Part shown: piece after piece, positions 1-8,292 of the stretch
Layout: each line of letters opens with the position of its first letter
How positions within the stretch are numbered: the first letter of the stretch is position 1
From: Candidatus Methanophaga sp. AG-394-G06
GTDB lineage: Archaea > Halobacteriota > Syntropharchaeia > Alkanophagales > Methanospirareceae
Reading direction: 5' to 3'
NCBI GenBank assembly: GCA_009903405.1
Contig: PRCZ01000010.1
Coordinates: 1-37,939 of the forward strand
Length of the DNA: 37,939 bases
Translations under genes and position numbers: made by a program
Notes under the pieces: generated by a model
The model's input: only the letters and a program-made list of their open reading frames with translations
Databases searched by the model: none
Told to the model about the DNA's origin: nothing

Positions 1-97
1 TATTTAATTTAGGACGCAGATTTACACGGATTTACACGGATTTAATTTCTTCTGCATTAATCTGCGTTAATCTGCGTTAATCTGTGTCAATAATTAA
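1..97. repeat. Dispersed intergenic repeat with 10-bp periodicity
   Basis: Two copies of atttacacgg (20-29, 30-39) are followed by three copies of ttaatctgcg/ttaatctgtg (57-66, 67-76, 77-86). The right half is a degenerate inverted copy of the left half. The same sequence recurs in inverted orientation near 31.3-31.4 kb: bases 2-37 match 31406-31441 with one mismatch, and 77-94 match 31288-31305 exactly. A shorter copy lies at 25514-25544. The element probably starts before the window. The 10-bp unit equals about one helical turn, so repeated protein binding is conceivable, but that is inference. Confidence 0.8.
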
Positions 98-180
98 TTT
101 TAGTAGGATATTATGCTTCCTTGTCGATTTTTTTTATTTTCTGTTATGACTTTCATAATATGTATCCTTCTTTATAAGAG

Positions 181-1386
181 ATGAAAGCATTAGTAATCGA
201 ACCTTTTTCCGGTGCCTCAGGCGACATGATCATTGGCAGTCTACTGGATTTAGGCGTTGACGTATCGAAGATAAGCGATGCAATATCTGCCTTTGAGCTT
301 GAGCTGGAGCTAAAAGAAGTAACAAAGCGCGGGATAGCGGCTAAAAAAGTGGAGTTCGCTAGTAAGCGAAAAGATACTGAAAGCGGCCGACATGAGAAGT
401 CATACATTGATATTGTGCACTTGATAGAAGACAGTGGATTGAGCACGACGATAATACAGAACTCGTTAAGCGTATTTGAGAAGATAGCAGATGCTGAAGC
501 TAAAGTGCATGGCAGGCCGAAAGCTAGTTTGACTTTTCACGAACTCGGCGATCTTGATACAATTGGCGACGTGGTGGGATGCACAACAGCTCTTTTGGAT
601 ATTCGACCTGACACGATCATAAGCACCCCAATTTCGGTTGGTGGCGGCTTCGTAGAGACGGAGCATGGACTTCTACCAGTACCGGCACCCGCAACACTTG
701 AAATATTGAGACAGTCCGCTTTGCTATACCACGGTGGTCCTTCTGAATTTGAACTGCTCACGCCAACAGGAGCAGCGATATTGGCTCATTTTGTTCATCG
801 CTCTGAACCCTTTTCTCCTCCAATGCGTATAGAAGAAACAGGATATGGTGCCGGGTCAAGGGACTTGCCTATGCCTAACGTCTTAAGAGCGAGCATAGGC
901 GAAATCGCGAAATTCATGCCATTGTTGAGCACAGATGATGTGGACGTACTGGAGACCAATGTTGACAATGTCACCGGTGAGGTGCTGGGCAATCTAATAG
1001 AGGTTCTTATGGCGGAGGGTGCAAAGGACGTTGCCATCACACCTGCACAGATGAAGAAGAACAGAAGCGGGCACAGTATCAAGGTGATTGCAGCACCGCA
1101 AGACGTACCACAAATAGCCTATCGAATAATGGCCGAGACAGGATCACTGGGCGTTCGAGTCATGCAAGTGAAACAGCGGTTCATTGCTGATAGAGAAGAG
1201 AAGAAGGTGAAGGTGAGAATAAAAGGTGTGGAAAAAGAAGTGGGTGTGAAAATAGGCAGGGATGCAAAAGGAGATCTACTAAACATAGCTGCGGAATTTG
1301 AAGATGCGAAACTAGTTGCGAACGAGCTGAAAATACCGCTAAAAGAAGTTATAAAGATCGTGGAAGGAACATATTACTATAAATAA
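181..1386 (+). CDS. larC: LarC-type nickel insertion protein (nickel-pincer cofactor biosynthesis)
   Basis: This is a 401-residue protein of the LarC (DUF111, TIGR00299) family. LarC inserts nickel into pyridinium-3,5-bisthiocarboxylate mononucleotide, the last step in making the nickel-pincer cofactor of LarA-type racemases and epimerases. The family opening FSGASGDM is at residues 9-16, and the FHELGDLD stretch near 119-126 matches the conserved H-E-x-G-x-x-D signature. Length is about full for the family, so both the N-terminal half and the C-terminal catalytic half are present. The ATG at 181 has no clear ribosome-binding site. A TATA-like stretch (ttcataatat, about 150-159) would place transcription start close to the ATG, so the message may be leaderless. 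No larA, larB or larE lies in the window; many archaea carry larC apart from the others. The assignment is by family; the partner enzyme is unknown. Confidence 0.9.
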   Translation: MKALVIEPFSGASGDMIIGSLLDLGVDVSKISDAISAFELELELKEVTKRGIAAKKVEFASKRKDTESGRHEKSYIDIVHLIEDSGLSTTIIQNSLSVFEKIADAEAKVHGRPKASLTFHELGDLDTIGDVVGCTTALLDIRPDTIISTPISVGGGFVETEHGLLPVPAPATLEILRQSALLYHGGPSEFELLTPTGAAILAHFVHRSEPFSPPMRIEETGYGAGSRDLPMPNVLRASIGEIAKFMPLLSTDDVDVLETNVDNVTGEVLGNLIEVLMAEGAKDVAITPAQMKKNRSGHSIKVIAAPQDVPQIAYRIMAETGSLGVRVMQVKQRFIADREEKKVKVRIKGVEKEVGVKIGRDAKGDLLNIAAEFEDAKLVANELKIPLKEVIKIVEGTYYYK

Positions 1387-1447
1387 TGCTTTTCTTTAAC
1401 TAGCTAACTAACTAAGTTTTCTATTTATTTAGTAAAGCGGAAAGTTT

Positions 1448-1530
1448 GCGGGGGTTGCCAAGAGGACAAAGGCGCAGCGTTGAGGTCGCTGTCCCGTAGG
1501 GGTTCGAGGGTTCAAATCCCTCCCTCCGCA
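1448..1530 (+). tRNA. tRNA-Leu (anticodon GAG)
   Basis: The sequence folds as a type II tRNA of 83 nt. The acceptor arms are gcggggg and cctccgc with discriminator A. The D stem is gcc/ggc and the anticodon stem is cagcg/cgctg around loop ttgaggt, giving anticodon GAG. A long variable arm and the T arm gaggg-ttcaaat-ccctc follow. There is no encoded CCA and no intron. A TATA-like ctatttattt lies about 20 bases upstream. Confidence 0.95.
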
Positions 1531-1623
1531 TTAAAAAGTTTTATCGTAAACAAAACAAAGTATAAATGTTAAGTGCTTTTATCATTATGTAGGCATATTA
1601 TTTTTAATGGTGAGGTAGAGAAG

Positions 1624-2697
1624 ATGAAACAAGTTGGTGGAGGGGTAGTCTCGGAAGGCGAGAAAGTAACTGTAAGGGAAAATGATGCTGAATTAGAAAA
1701 GATCTTGGAAAAATCAAAGACCGTTATAAAGGTGATTGGCTGCGGTGGAAGTGGGACAAATACAATAGAGCGGATGACAGTGGACGGTATTTTTGGCGCT
1801 GATTTATTCGCACTGAACACAGATGCGCAACATTTGTTGTTTTCAAAAGTGGATAATAAGCTATTGATAGGTAAGAAGACAACGAGGGGGCTAGGTGCAG
1901 GAAGTATCCCGAAATTAGGCGAAGAAGCAGCGAAGGAGAATGATTCTGATATACGGGCTATGGTTGAGGATGCGGACATGGTATTTATAACCTGTGGATT
2001 AGGCGGAGGTACAGGAACAGGGTCAGCGCCGGTAGTTGCACAAGCAGTGCAAGAGGCAGGCGCTCTTACTATCGGTGTGGTAACCGTCCCTTTTAAGGCA
2101 GAAGGGGATGTACGGATGGAAAATACAGATGTAGGACTGGAAAAACTGCGTGAGAATACTGACACTTTGATTGTTATACCAAATGACCGATTATTGGAGG
2201 TAGTCCCGAGATTGCCATTAAATGATGCTTTTAGAGTTGCCGATGAAGTCCTTATGCGTGCGGTTAAGGGGATAACAGAACTGATAACAAAACCAGGTCT
2301 TATAAATCTGGACTTCGCAGATGTGAGAACGGTGATGAAAGATGGTGGAATGGCAATGATTGGATTTGGGGAATCAGACGGACAGAATAAAGCAATAGAG
2401 TCAGTGAGAAAGGCGTTAAGCTCGCCCTTGCTCGATGTTGACGTCTCCGATGCAAAATCGGCACTGGTGAATGTAACAGGTGGTGAAGACATGACCGTAG
2501 AGGAAGCGGAAAGCGCCCTTCAGGAAGTGTCTAAAATGATGAGCCCTGATGCAAGAATCATCTGGGGTGTTCAGGTAAGTCCCGAGCTGAAGAATGTGCT
2601 AAGAACTCTGCTCATTGTGACCGGTGTGAAGTCCGAGCAGATATATGCGAAGCGGAATACAAAGAAAGAGCGATATGGCATTGAAATCGTGCATTAA
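1624..2697 (+). CDS. ftsZ: Cell division GTPase FtsZ
   Basis: This is FtsZ, the tubulin-like GTPase that forms the division ring at mid-cell. The tubulin signature GGGTGTGS lies near residues 127-134, and the T7 (synergy) loop [10 protein letters not shown] near 228-237 supplies the catalytic Asp for the next subunit. I chose ATG 1624 because ggtgaggt (1609-1616) lies at good spacing upstream; an in-frame GTG at 1573 would add 17 residues with no support. The result is about 357 aa, normal for archaeal FtsZ1 with its basic/acidic N-terminal extension. A TATA-like agtataaat near 1559 could start the transcript. secE and spt5 follow within a few bases, an old archaeal arrangement. Whether it is FtsZ1 or FtsZ2 needs a tree; FtsZ1 is more likely from the linkage to secE. 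Confidence 0.96.
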   Translation: MKQVGGGVVSEGEKVTVRENDAELEKILEKSKTVIKVIGCGGSGTNTIERMTVDGIFGADLFALNTDAQHLLFSKVDNKLLIGKKTTRGLGAGSIPKLGEEAAKENDSDIRAMVEDADMVFITCGLGGGTGTGSAPVVAQAVQEAGALTIGVVTVPFKAEGDVRMENTDVGLEKLRENTDTLIVIPNDRLLEVVPRLPLNDAFRVADEVLMRAVKGITELITKPGLINLDFADVRTVMKDGGMAMIGFGESDGQNKAIESVRKALSSPLLDVDVSDAKSALVNVTGGEDMTVEEAESALQEVSKMMSPDARIIWGVQVSPELKNVLRTLLIVTGVKSEQIYAKRNTKKERYGIEIVH

Positions 2698-2716
2698 TTA
2701 ATAAGAGGTGACAACA

Positions 2717-2905
2717 ATGGAAATGAAGTTTGAAGATCTGTCGAAGAAGTTACAGGTGTACATAAGAATACTGAAGTTGGCGAAACGGCCAACGAGAGAT
2801 GAGTTCTCCAAGATTTCTAAAATCGCTGGTGCCGCGATGGCTCTGGTTGGACTTATCGGTTTTTTTATCTATCTCTTGATGACAGTATTACCTGAGGCTT
2901 TGTAG
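2717..2905 (+). CDS. secE: Preprotein translocase subunit SecE (Sec61 gamma)
   Basis: This small protein of about 62 aa is the archaeal Sec61-gamma type of SecE, which clamps the SecY channel in the membrane. An amphipathic N-terminal helix is followed by the sequence [12 protein letters not shown], typical of this family, and then one transmembrane helix at about residues 36-58. The ATG at 2717 has gaggtg (2705-2710) upstream; an in-frame GTG at 2708 is part of that site, so it is an unlikely start. It lies 19 bases after ftsZ and ends one base before spt5, so the three are almost certainly one transcript. Confidence 0.93.
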   Translation: MEMKFEDLSKKLQVYIRILKLAKRPTRDEFSKISKIAGAAMALVGLIGFFIYLLMTVLPEAL

Positions 2906-2906
2906 T

Positions 2907-3374
2907 ATGGTTAATGTATACGCAGTAAAAACAACGGTAAATCAAGAGCTAGCAGTTGCGACTATGGTTGAGGGTGCATTGGGCGAAGAAGGTGTGAAGG
3001 ATCATGGAATTAAGGCGATAATGGTACCCGAAGAGCTAAAGGGGTATCTGCTCGTAGAAGCCTCTTTTCCTGAAGCGCTAGAACAAATAATTCAGAGTAT
3101 TCCACATGCAAGGGGATTGGTCAAAGGAGTGATGGGCTTGGAAGAAGTTGAGCATTTCCTTACGCCAAAACCATCTGTAACGGGGATATTGGAAGGTAGT
3201 ATAATAGAAATTGTCTCGGGACCATTTAAAGGCGAACGAGCAAGGGTGAAAAAAGTAGACGAGGCACATGAAGAAATCACAATCGAATTATTTGAAGCGA
3301 TGGTTCCGATACCTGTCACGGTCAGAGGGGATAGTGTGAGAGTATTGAGCAAAGAGGAGAATGAAGTGGAATAA
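2907..3374 (+). CDS. spt5: Transcription elongation factor Spt5 (NusG-like)
   Basis: This is archaeal Spt5, which binds the RNA polymerase clamp and raises processivity. The 155 residues hold an NGN domain (about 1-85, opening [11 protein letters not shown]) and a C-terminal KOW domain (about 93-145, containing [18 protein letters not shown]). It starts one base after the secE stop, so translation is probably coupled. In most euryarchaeotes rpl11, rpl1, rpl10 and rpl12 follow this gene; here hisI follows instead, at 7 bases. The identification is secure; the break in gene order is the odd part. Confidence 0.95.
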   Translation: MVNVYAVKTTVNQELAVATMVEGALGEEGVKDHGIKAIMVPEELKGYLLVEASFPEALEQIIQSIPHARGLVKGVMGLEEVEHFLTPKPSVTGILEGSIIEIVSGPFKGERARVKKVDEAHEEITIELFEAMVPIPVTVRGDSVRVLSKEENEVE

Positions 3375-3380
3375 AACAGA

Positions 3381-3734
3381 ATGGTCGAAGAGAAGGAATT
3401 GAAGTCCGCGATAGTACAGGATTATGAAACTGGGGAAGTCCTTATGCTTGCACATATGGATGATGAGGCGCTGAGGCTAACCATAGAGACAGGAAAGGCA
3501 CATTACTGGAGCAGGAGCAGGGGTAAATTATGGCTGAAGGGTGAGATTTCTGGTAACGAGCAGATAGTAACGGACATCTTTATAGACTGTGATGAAGATG
3601 CAGTGCTACTGAAGGTGAAGCAGATAGGGGGGGCATGTCATATGGGATACCGATCATGCTTTTACCGCAAGATAAACGGCGAAATAGTGGGTAAGAAAGT
3701 GTTCGACCCCGAAGAGAAATATGGTAAAAACTGA
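3381..3734 (+). CDS. hisI: Phosphoribosyl-AMP cyclohydrolase HisI
   Basis: HisI opens the purine ring of phosphoribosyl-AMP, the third step of histidine synthesis. The 117-residue monofunctional form is seen (no HisE domain). Family motifs are in order: the LAHMDDEAL segment (about 23-31), [15 protein letters not shown] with the substrate-contacting W-S-R-S-R (about 41-55), SGN, the metal-binding DCDEDA (about 69-74), and the zinc cysteines in [14 protein letters not shown] near residues 83-96. It is 7 bases behind spt5 and probably shares its transcript, so a biosynthetic gene sits where ribosomal protein L11 would be expected. Confidence 0.95.
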   Translation: MVEEKELKSAIVQDYETGEVLMLAHMDDEALRLTIETGKAHYWSRSRGKLWLKGEISGNEQIVTDIFIDCDEDAVLLKVKQIGGACHMGYRSCFYRKINGEIVGKKVFDPEEKYGKN

Positions 3735-3757
3735 TTTTCTAACTGTTATAGTGATAC

Positions 3758-3769
3758 ATTTATATATAC
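3758..3769 (+). promoter_or_regulatory. TATA-box promoter for alba
   Basis: The stretch att-tatatataca (3758-3769) is a strong TATA box in the 70-base gap after hisI. Transcription would begin about 25 bases on, near 3790, giving a short leader that includes the ggtgat ribosome site (3791-3796) ahead of the ATG at 3805. Confidence 0.7.
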
Positions 3770-3804
3770 ACTAGACCTATAGTGCAAAGTGGTGATGCAA
3801 AAAA

Positions 3805-4083
3805 ATGCCAGAAGACAACGTGATATATATCGGAAATAAGTCTGTGATGAGTTATGTCTTAGCTGTGGTGACGCAGTTTAACAACGGCTTTGACGAAGTA
3901 GTGATAAAGGCGAGAGGTAGAGCAATTTCTAGGGCTGTAGACACCGCAGAAGTGGTAAAGAACAAGTTCATGCCTGGAGTGGAAGTGAAGGACATAAAAA
4001 TAGGGACGGAGCAAATACAAGGGGAAGGCGGAGACAAAGCGAATGTCTCTTCGATGGAAATAACAATGAATACGAAGGCATAA
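3805..4083 (+). CDS. albA: Chromatin protein Alba
   Basis: Alba is a small dimeric protein that coats archaeal DNA and also binds RNA. The 92 residues begin with the family strand [18 protein letters not shown]; the lysine of the Sso10b-type GxKPVMxYV motif that is often acetylated is K12 here, within IGNKS. The conserved [17 protein letters not shown] helix follows (about 38-54). It has its own strong TATA box and a good ribosome site, consistent with high, independent expression. It ends with a T-rich stretch (about 4138-4152) that could end transcription or serve the next gene. Confidence 0.95.
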   Translation: MPEDNVIYIGNKSVMSYVLAVVTQFNNGFDEVVIKARGRAISRAVDTAEVVKNKFMPGVEVKDIKIGTEQIQGEGGDKANVSSMEITMNTKA

Positions 4084-4182
4084 AGGGAGATAGAAGTAGA
4101 TCTAAGAAAGTTTACTCATAGATTTCTATCATTTCCCACATTTTTTATTTTTTATAGAGATACTTATACCATTATATTAGGA

Positions 4183-5103
4183 ATGTTCACGAAAAAGCAC
4201 ATCATTTCGACACGTGATTTCTCGAAGGCTGAACTAGATTTTATATTAAATCGTGCAGAGGAGTTAGAGACCTATGCCATACGGGGAGCGGGACAAGAAA
4301 GCGAGTTACTAAAAGGTAAAATACTTGCCAATCTCTTCTATGAGCCAAGTACTCGAACACGACTATCATTTGAAGTGGCGATGAAGCGATTGGGTGGTGA
4401 AGTGGTAAATTTATCCTCGCCCGAAGCGAGTTCCGCAGCGAAAGGTGAAAATTTAGTGGATACTATAAGGGTAGTCTCAGGATATTGTGACATAATCACG
4501 CTCCGACATCCGAAGGAAGGCGCATCGAGAATGGCTGCTTCTCTCTCTTCTGTGCCGATAATAAATGCCGGCGATGGTGCAGGGCAGCATCCTACGCAGA
4601 CTTTGCTCGATTTATACACCATAAGGAAGGAGAATTTACTTGATGAACTCAAGATTGCTCTGATTGGAGACCTGAAATACAGTAGAACGGTGCATTCTCT
4701 GGCTTATGCCCTATCATTATATGGTGCGAAGCTATTTTTTGTGTCACCAGATGCTTTGAGGATGCCAGATGAGATAAAAATGGACTTAAAAGGTGCGGGG
4801 GCCGAAATCTTCGAATCAACTAAAATAACGGAGTTTATAAATGAAGTAAACGTGTTATATGTAACGAGGATACAAAGAGAGCGGTTTCCTGACCCTACGG
4901 AGTATAACAAAGTGGCGGGCACCTACCGGATAACTACGGAGCTTATAGCGGAGAATGAAGATGTGGTAATTATGCATCCACTCCCTAAATTGGACGAAAT
5001 AAATGCCGATGTGGACCAGACAAAAAATGCAAGATATTTCCGGCAGGCTTTTTACGGCACGCCTGTAAGGATGGCTGTCCTTTCTTTATTATTGAAAAGT
5101 TAA
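4183..5103 (+). CDS. pyrB: Aspartate carbamoyltransferase, catalytic subunit PyrB
   Basis: PyrB joins carbamoyl phosphate to aspartate in pyrimidine synthesis. The 306-residue length is that of a catalytic chain. The carbamoyl-phosphate loop FYEPSTRTRLSFE lies near residues 49-61, HPTQTLLDLYTI near 136-147, and the aspartate-side HPLPKLDEI near 265-273. The ATG at 4183 has no ribosome site; an AT-rich TATA-like stretch (ttttttatag, about 4148-4157) lies 25-35 bases upstream, so a leaderless message is likely. The regulatory subunit gene pyrI usually sits directly after pyrB in archaea, but glyA is there instead. Regulation by PyrI would need a copy elsewhere. Confidence 0.96.
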   Translation: MFTKKHIISTRDFSKAELDFILNRAEELETYAIRGAGQESELLKGKILANLFYEPSTRTRLSFEVAMKRLGGEVVNLSSPEASSAAKGENLVDTIRVVSGYCDIITLRHPKEGASRMAASLSSVPIINAGDGAGQHPTQTLLDLYTIRKENLLDELKIALIGDLKYSRTVHSLAYALSLYGAKLFFVSPDALRMPDEIKMDLKGAGAEIFESTKITEFINEVNVLYVTRIQRERFPDPTEYNKVAGTYRITTELIAENEDVVIMHPLPKLDEINADVDQTKNARYFRQAFYGTPVRMAVLSLLLKS

Positions 5104-5130
5104 AATAGAAAGTGGAGGCAAGAAAGGGGG

Positions 5131-6411
5131 ATGAAGAGAAGAAAGGAGATGGAAGCAGAGATAGAAAATATTGTGGATGCAGTAAGGAGACATCACGAAC
5201 TGTATAAAAACGCATTGCCGATGATCGCAAGTGAGAATATCACGAGTAATAAAGTAAGGATGCTACTCGCTTCTGATTTGTCGCACAGGTATGCAGAAGG
5301 GGAAGTAGGAAACAGGTTTTACCAAGGCTGTAAATACATCGATGTAATAGAAACGAAGGCAATAGAGTATGCAAAAGAACTCTTTGAGGCGGAACATGCA
5401 AATGTAAAGCCTATTTCGGGCGTAACTGCGAATATGGCCGCTCTTTTTGCTCTTACTTCTCCGGGCGAAAAATTAATGGCATTATCCGTGCCTAATGGCG
5501 GGCATATAAGTCATTCGAAAGTTTCTATCCCCGCGATGCGGAATTTGACATTGGAAACGTTCCCATATGACGTGCGGGAAATGAATATAGATGCAGATAA
5601 GATGGTGAAGGCGATAAGGCTAAATAAGCCTTCGCTATTACTGTTTGGAGGTAGTCTATTCCTCTTCCCGCACCCTATTTCTGAGGCGAGGGAAGCAGCG
5701 GATGAAGTGGGTGCGAATATAATGTATGATGGATCACATGTATTAGGGCTTATTGCGGGAAAGAAATTTCAGGATCCCTTGCGTGAAGGGGCAGATGTTG
5801 TAGCAAGCAGCACACATAAAACCTTTCCCGGCCCTCAGGGTGCGATATTATTATGTAAAGAGAGCTTAAAAGAGAGAATAGATAGTGCTGTTTTCCCTGG
5901 AACTGTGAGCAATCATCATCTGCATCATGTTGCGGGATTGGCGGTTTCATTAGCGGAAATGCTGTATTTTGGTGATGCATATGCAACACAGATAACCACA
6001 AATGCGAAAGTATTAGCACAGAGCCTATATGAAAAAGGGTTTGATGTTTTATGCGAGCATAAAGGATTTACCGAGTCGCATCAAATTGCCATAAACACTC
6101 TCAGCCATGGTGGTGGGGCTGCGGTTGCGGAAAAATTGGAAAAGGCGAATATAATAATAAATAAAAACATGCTGCCTTCTGATAAAGACCCCGAAAAGCC
6201 GGCCGGGATCAGAATTGGTGTGCAAGAACTTACGCGGATAGGGATGAAGGGATCGGAGATGAGAGAAATAGCTGCTCTTATAGCGCGGGTAGTAATAGGT
6301 GGAGAAGACGAAAATAGGATAAAGGATGAAGTTCTAGCGCTAAGGGTGGGTTTTCAGCACATCCACTATTGCTCAGATGATGGAGATGCATACGCATTTC
6401 CAGCGACATAA
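5131..6411 (+). CDS. glyA: Serine hydroxymethyltransferase
   Basis: GlyA interconverts serine and glycine and passes the one-carbon unit to a pterin, in methanogen-like archaea tetrahydromethanopterin or tetrahydrofolate. The protein of 426 aa shows the N-terminal MIASENITSNKV, the RYAEGEVGNRFYQGCKY substrate segment, the cofactor loop, and the PLP lysine in SSTHKTFPGPQG near residue 230. The ATG at 5131 follows a purine-rich ggagg...aaaggggg stretch; an ATG at 5149 lies directly against its own purine run and is a less likely start. It is 27 bases behind pyrB and may be transcribed with it. The close match to archaeal-type SHMT (short, with the ITEHGGG-like ILTHGGGAAV segment replaced by INTLSHGGGAAV) supports the call. 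Confidence 0.95.
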   Translation: MKRRKEMEAEIENIVDAVRRHHELYKNALPMIASENITSNKVRMLLASDLSHRYAEGEVGNRFYQGCKYIDVIETKAIEYAKELFEAEHANVKPISGVTANMAALFALTSPGEKLMALSVPNGGHISHSKVSIPAMRNLTLETFPYDVREMNIDADKMVKAIRLNKPSLLLFGGSLFLFPHPISEAREAADEVGANIMYDGSHVLGLIAGKKFQDPLREGADVVASSTHKTFPGPQGAILLCKESLKERIDSAVFPGTVSNHHLHHVAGLAVSLAEMLYFGDAYATQITTNAKVLAQSLYEKGFDVLCEHKGFTESHQIAINTLSHGGGAAVAEKLEKANIIINKNMLPSDKDPEKPAGIRIGVQELTRIGMKGSEMREIAALIARVVIGGEDENRIKDEVLALRVGFQHIHYCSDDGDAYAFPAT

Positions 6412-6420
6412 ATATGAAAG

Positions 6421-6430
6421 CTTTTATATA
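6421..6430 (+). promoter_or_regulatory. TATA box for a leaderless transcript
   Basis: The run cttttatata (6421-6430) is a clear TATA box 28-37 bases ahead of the ATG at 6458. This spacing puts transcription start at or next to the start codon, and no ribosome site is seen, so the coiled-coil gene is probably translated from a leaderless mRNA. Confidence 0.65.
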
Positions 6431-6457
6431 CGATAGTGTAATAGATATAAAACGAGA

Positions 6458-7324
6458 ATGCTAGAGGAGTTGGAAGGGCGGAGAGCGGAAATAACGAAAA
6501 AGGCGGATGAGTATAAAGCGAGAAGGACCGAGTTAAACTCTGAAGCTAGCAAATGGGCTGAGTTAAGGGACGAGTTGAACGGGCGGATAAAAAGCGCGGT
6601 CGAGAAGGCAAAGGGGTACAAGAAGCAACGAGAGGAATACGAGAAGCTGATAGGGGACGGAAAGACGAAACGTGGCGAGTTGAATAAAAAAGCGTCCCAG
6701 CACTATTCTACTGTAGAGCAGATGCGGAAGAAAAATGATATGCAGAGCATACAAGCTTTTGAACTGCTTAGGCAGAGAATAGACAAGTTAGAATTAAAGC
6801 AGCAGGTAGAGGTGCTTAGCAAGGAAAAAGAGCGAAAATTAGTGGCGAAGATAACTGAGTTGAAACGAGAATTTGATGGGATGGAGAAGGAACTGGAGAA
6901 GGACCAGAAATTAAAGGAATTACTGAAAAAGGCGCAAAAGTACCGAAAGGAGTCCGATAAATATCACGAAGAGGTAATAAAAAACGTGAAATATTCCCAT
7001 GAATGCCGTGATAAGATGGTAAGATGCTTTAAAGAGGCAGATAGAGTAAGGGTAAAAGCAGATGAATCGCACCAGCACTTCTTGGAGTCACAAGAGGGGG
7101 CAGATGAAGCGCACAGGCTTTATATCCGGTATCTCCGTGACGAAAAAGACTTTGACCGCGTAATAACCGGACTGAAGCGGAAAGTAAGTGAAGATTGGGT
7201 ATTCCGGGAGCGAATAGAAGCGAAGAAGAGGGCTAAAGGCATTTATGAGCGGTTCCAAGACGGTGAAAAGCTAAGTACAGAAGATTTGATGCAGTTGCAA
7301 AAGTCTGAGATGATGTTCAAATAA
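6458..7324 (+). CDS. Archaeal coiled-coil protein (COG1340-like), function unknown
   Basis: This 288-residue soluble protein is almost entirely charged heptad sequence, rich in Lys, Glu and Arg with regularly spaced Leu/Ile/Met, and has no signal peptide or membrane helix. The beginning MLEELEGRRAEITKKADEY and the helix breaks near residues 75-100 and 180-200 resemble the archaeal coiled-coil family of COG1340, sometimes mislabelled phosphoserine phosphatase in databases; no phosphatase motif is present. A histidine-rich part (SHQHF, EAHRLYIRYLRDEKDFD, about 210-232) interrupts the coil and may be a hairpin tip. It has its own TATA box and is closed by a hairpin, so it is a single-gene unit. 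Likely self-associating; role unknown. Confidence 0.8.
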   Translation: MLEELEGRRAEITKKADEYKARRTELNSEASKWAELRDELNGRIKSAVEKAKGYKKQREEYEKLIGDGKTKRGELNKKASQHYSTVEQMRKKNDMQSIQAFELLRQRIDKLELKQQVEVLSKEKERKLVAKITELKREFDGMEKELEKDQKLKELLKKAQKYRKESDKYHEEVIKNVKYSHECRDKMVRCFKEADRVRVKADESHQHFLESQEGADEAHRLYIRYLRDEKDFDRVITGLKRKVSEDWVFRERIEAKKRAKGIYERFQDGEKLSTEDLMQLQKSEMMFK

Positions 7325-7325
7325 A

Positions 7326-7350
7326 ACCTTTTTTGCTTCGCAAAAAAGGT
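7326..7350 (+). terminator. Perfect hairpin after the coiled-coil gene
   Basis: The arms accttttttgc (7326-7336) and gcaaaaaaggt (7340-7350) pair perfectly over 11 bp with a ttc loop, two bases after the stop codon. The T-run lies inside the left arm rather than after the stem, so it is not a standard bacterial terminator. It probably ends or protects the transcript. The A/T-rich hairpin style is repeated at 31.3-31.4 kb. Confidence 0.6.
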
Positions 7351-7400
7351 GTACAAAAAATAATAATCTCTCCTCCTGTGAAAGGTTACTGGGAAGAGTT

Positions 7401-8195
7401 TTGTTTGAGGTGGTTAAAATCATTGATATACACTGTCATCTTACATTCAAAGAATACGACGTCGATAGGGCGCAAGTAATAGCGGATGCGAAGAAGGTGT
7501 TAAGAGGTGTAGTGATAAGTGGAGTAGAGCCAGAAGATTCAACGCATGCGATAGAACTTGCGGCAACGCACGAGAACTTCATTTTTGTCACTCTCGGGCT
7601 TCATCCGATACACGTATCTGAGAATACGGACCAGGATATAGAGCGGTACGCGGAATTTATAAGCGAGAACAAGCGAAAAATAGTGGGTATTGGTGAGATC
7701 GGGCTTGATTACCATTGGATAAAAGACCCGAAGAAGATAAAGAGGACGAAAGAGATATTTGTGGAGTTTCTCGAGCTTGCAAAGGAACTTGATTTACCGG
7801 TTGTGCTTCACTTGCGTGGTACGGGTAGCGAGGCAATAGAAGAAGGTTTGAAGATCGTTTCGGATGAAGACATAAAGAAAGCGGTTTTTCATTGTTTCAC
7901 CGGGAAACCGCTACTTGCGGATCAGATATGCAAAGAAGGATATTATGTATCGCTGCCAACGATAATAGCGAGAAGTAAGAGCATGAGGAAAGTGGCGAAA
8001 AGAATACCCCTTTCGCTTTTACTCACCGAGACAGATGCACCTTATCTTTCGCCTGTTGAGGGAGAGAGAAATGTACCACAGAATGTGGAAGTGGTTTATG
8101 AAGAGATTTCGAGGCAGAGAAAGAGCGATGTAAAGACGGTGGAAGAGCAGATCGAGAGCAATTTTGTGCGGTTGTTTGGGGTTGCGCTGAGGTGA
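7401..8195 (+). CDS. tatD: TatD-family metal-dependent hydrolase (DNase)
   Basis: TatD enzymes are TIM-barrel hydrolases with 3'-exonuclease activity on DNA, thought to act in DNA repair. All metal ligands are visible: HCH near the N terminus (IIDIHCHL), the Glu in GIGEIGLDY (about residue 99), His in VVLHLRG (about 137), His in VFHCFTG (about 162) and Asp in TETDAPYLSP (about 211). The length of 264 aa is normal. The start is uncertain: TTG 7401 has gggaag upstream, but GTG 7410 would give the more typical beginning MVKIIDIHCH. No ATG is available. The gene follows the hairpin of the coiled-coil gene and is followed by a tRNA on the other strand. Confidence 0.92.
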   Translation: MFEVVKIIDIHCHLTFKEYDVDRAQVIADAKKVLRGVVISGVEPEDSTHAIELAATHENFIFVTLGLHPIHVSENTDQDIERYAEFISENKRKIVGIGEIGLDYHWIKDPKKIKRTKEIFVEFLELAKELDLPVVLHLRGTGSEAIEEGLKIVSDEDIKKAVFHCFTGKPLLADQICKEGYYVSLPTIIARSKSMRKVAKRIPLSLLLTETDAPYLSPVEGERNVPQNVEVVYEEISRQRKSDVKTVEEQIESNFVRLFGVALR

Positions 8196-8213
8196 ACTAC
8201 AGGATCACATAGA

Positions 8214-8285
8214 CGTCCCAGCCGGGAGTCGAACCCGGATTTTGGGCTCCGCAAGCCCAAAGGATATCCATTACCCCACTGGGAC
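8214..8285 (-). tRNA. tRNA-Arg (anticodon GCG)
   Basis: On the minus strand the acceptor stem gtcccag pairs with ctgggac with discriminator G. The anticodon stem tgggc/gccca holds the loop ttgcgga, so the anticodon is GCG (Arg, CGC/CGU codons). The T arm ccggg-ttcgact-cccgg is intact. No intron and no encoded CCA. It lies 18 bases past the tatD stop on the opposite strand and seven bases downstream of yjbQ on its own strand, so it may be part of the yjbQ transcript. Confidence 0.95.
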
Positions 8286-8292
8286 AAAAGAA

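Noticed and set aside
1573..1623. N-terminal extension of FtsZ from GTG 1573
   Set aside because: The extra 17 residues are not FtsZ-like and cover the ribosome site that serves ATG 1624.
1569..2492. 307-codon minus-strand frame over ftsZ
   Set aside because: It is the antisense shadow of a clear FtsZ; the product is Ser/Thr-rich with no motif.
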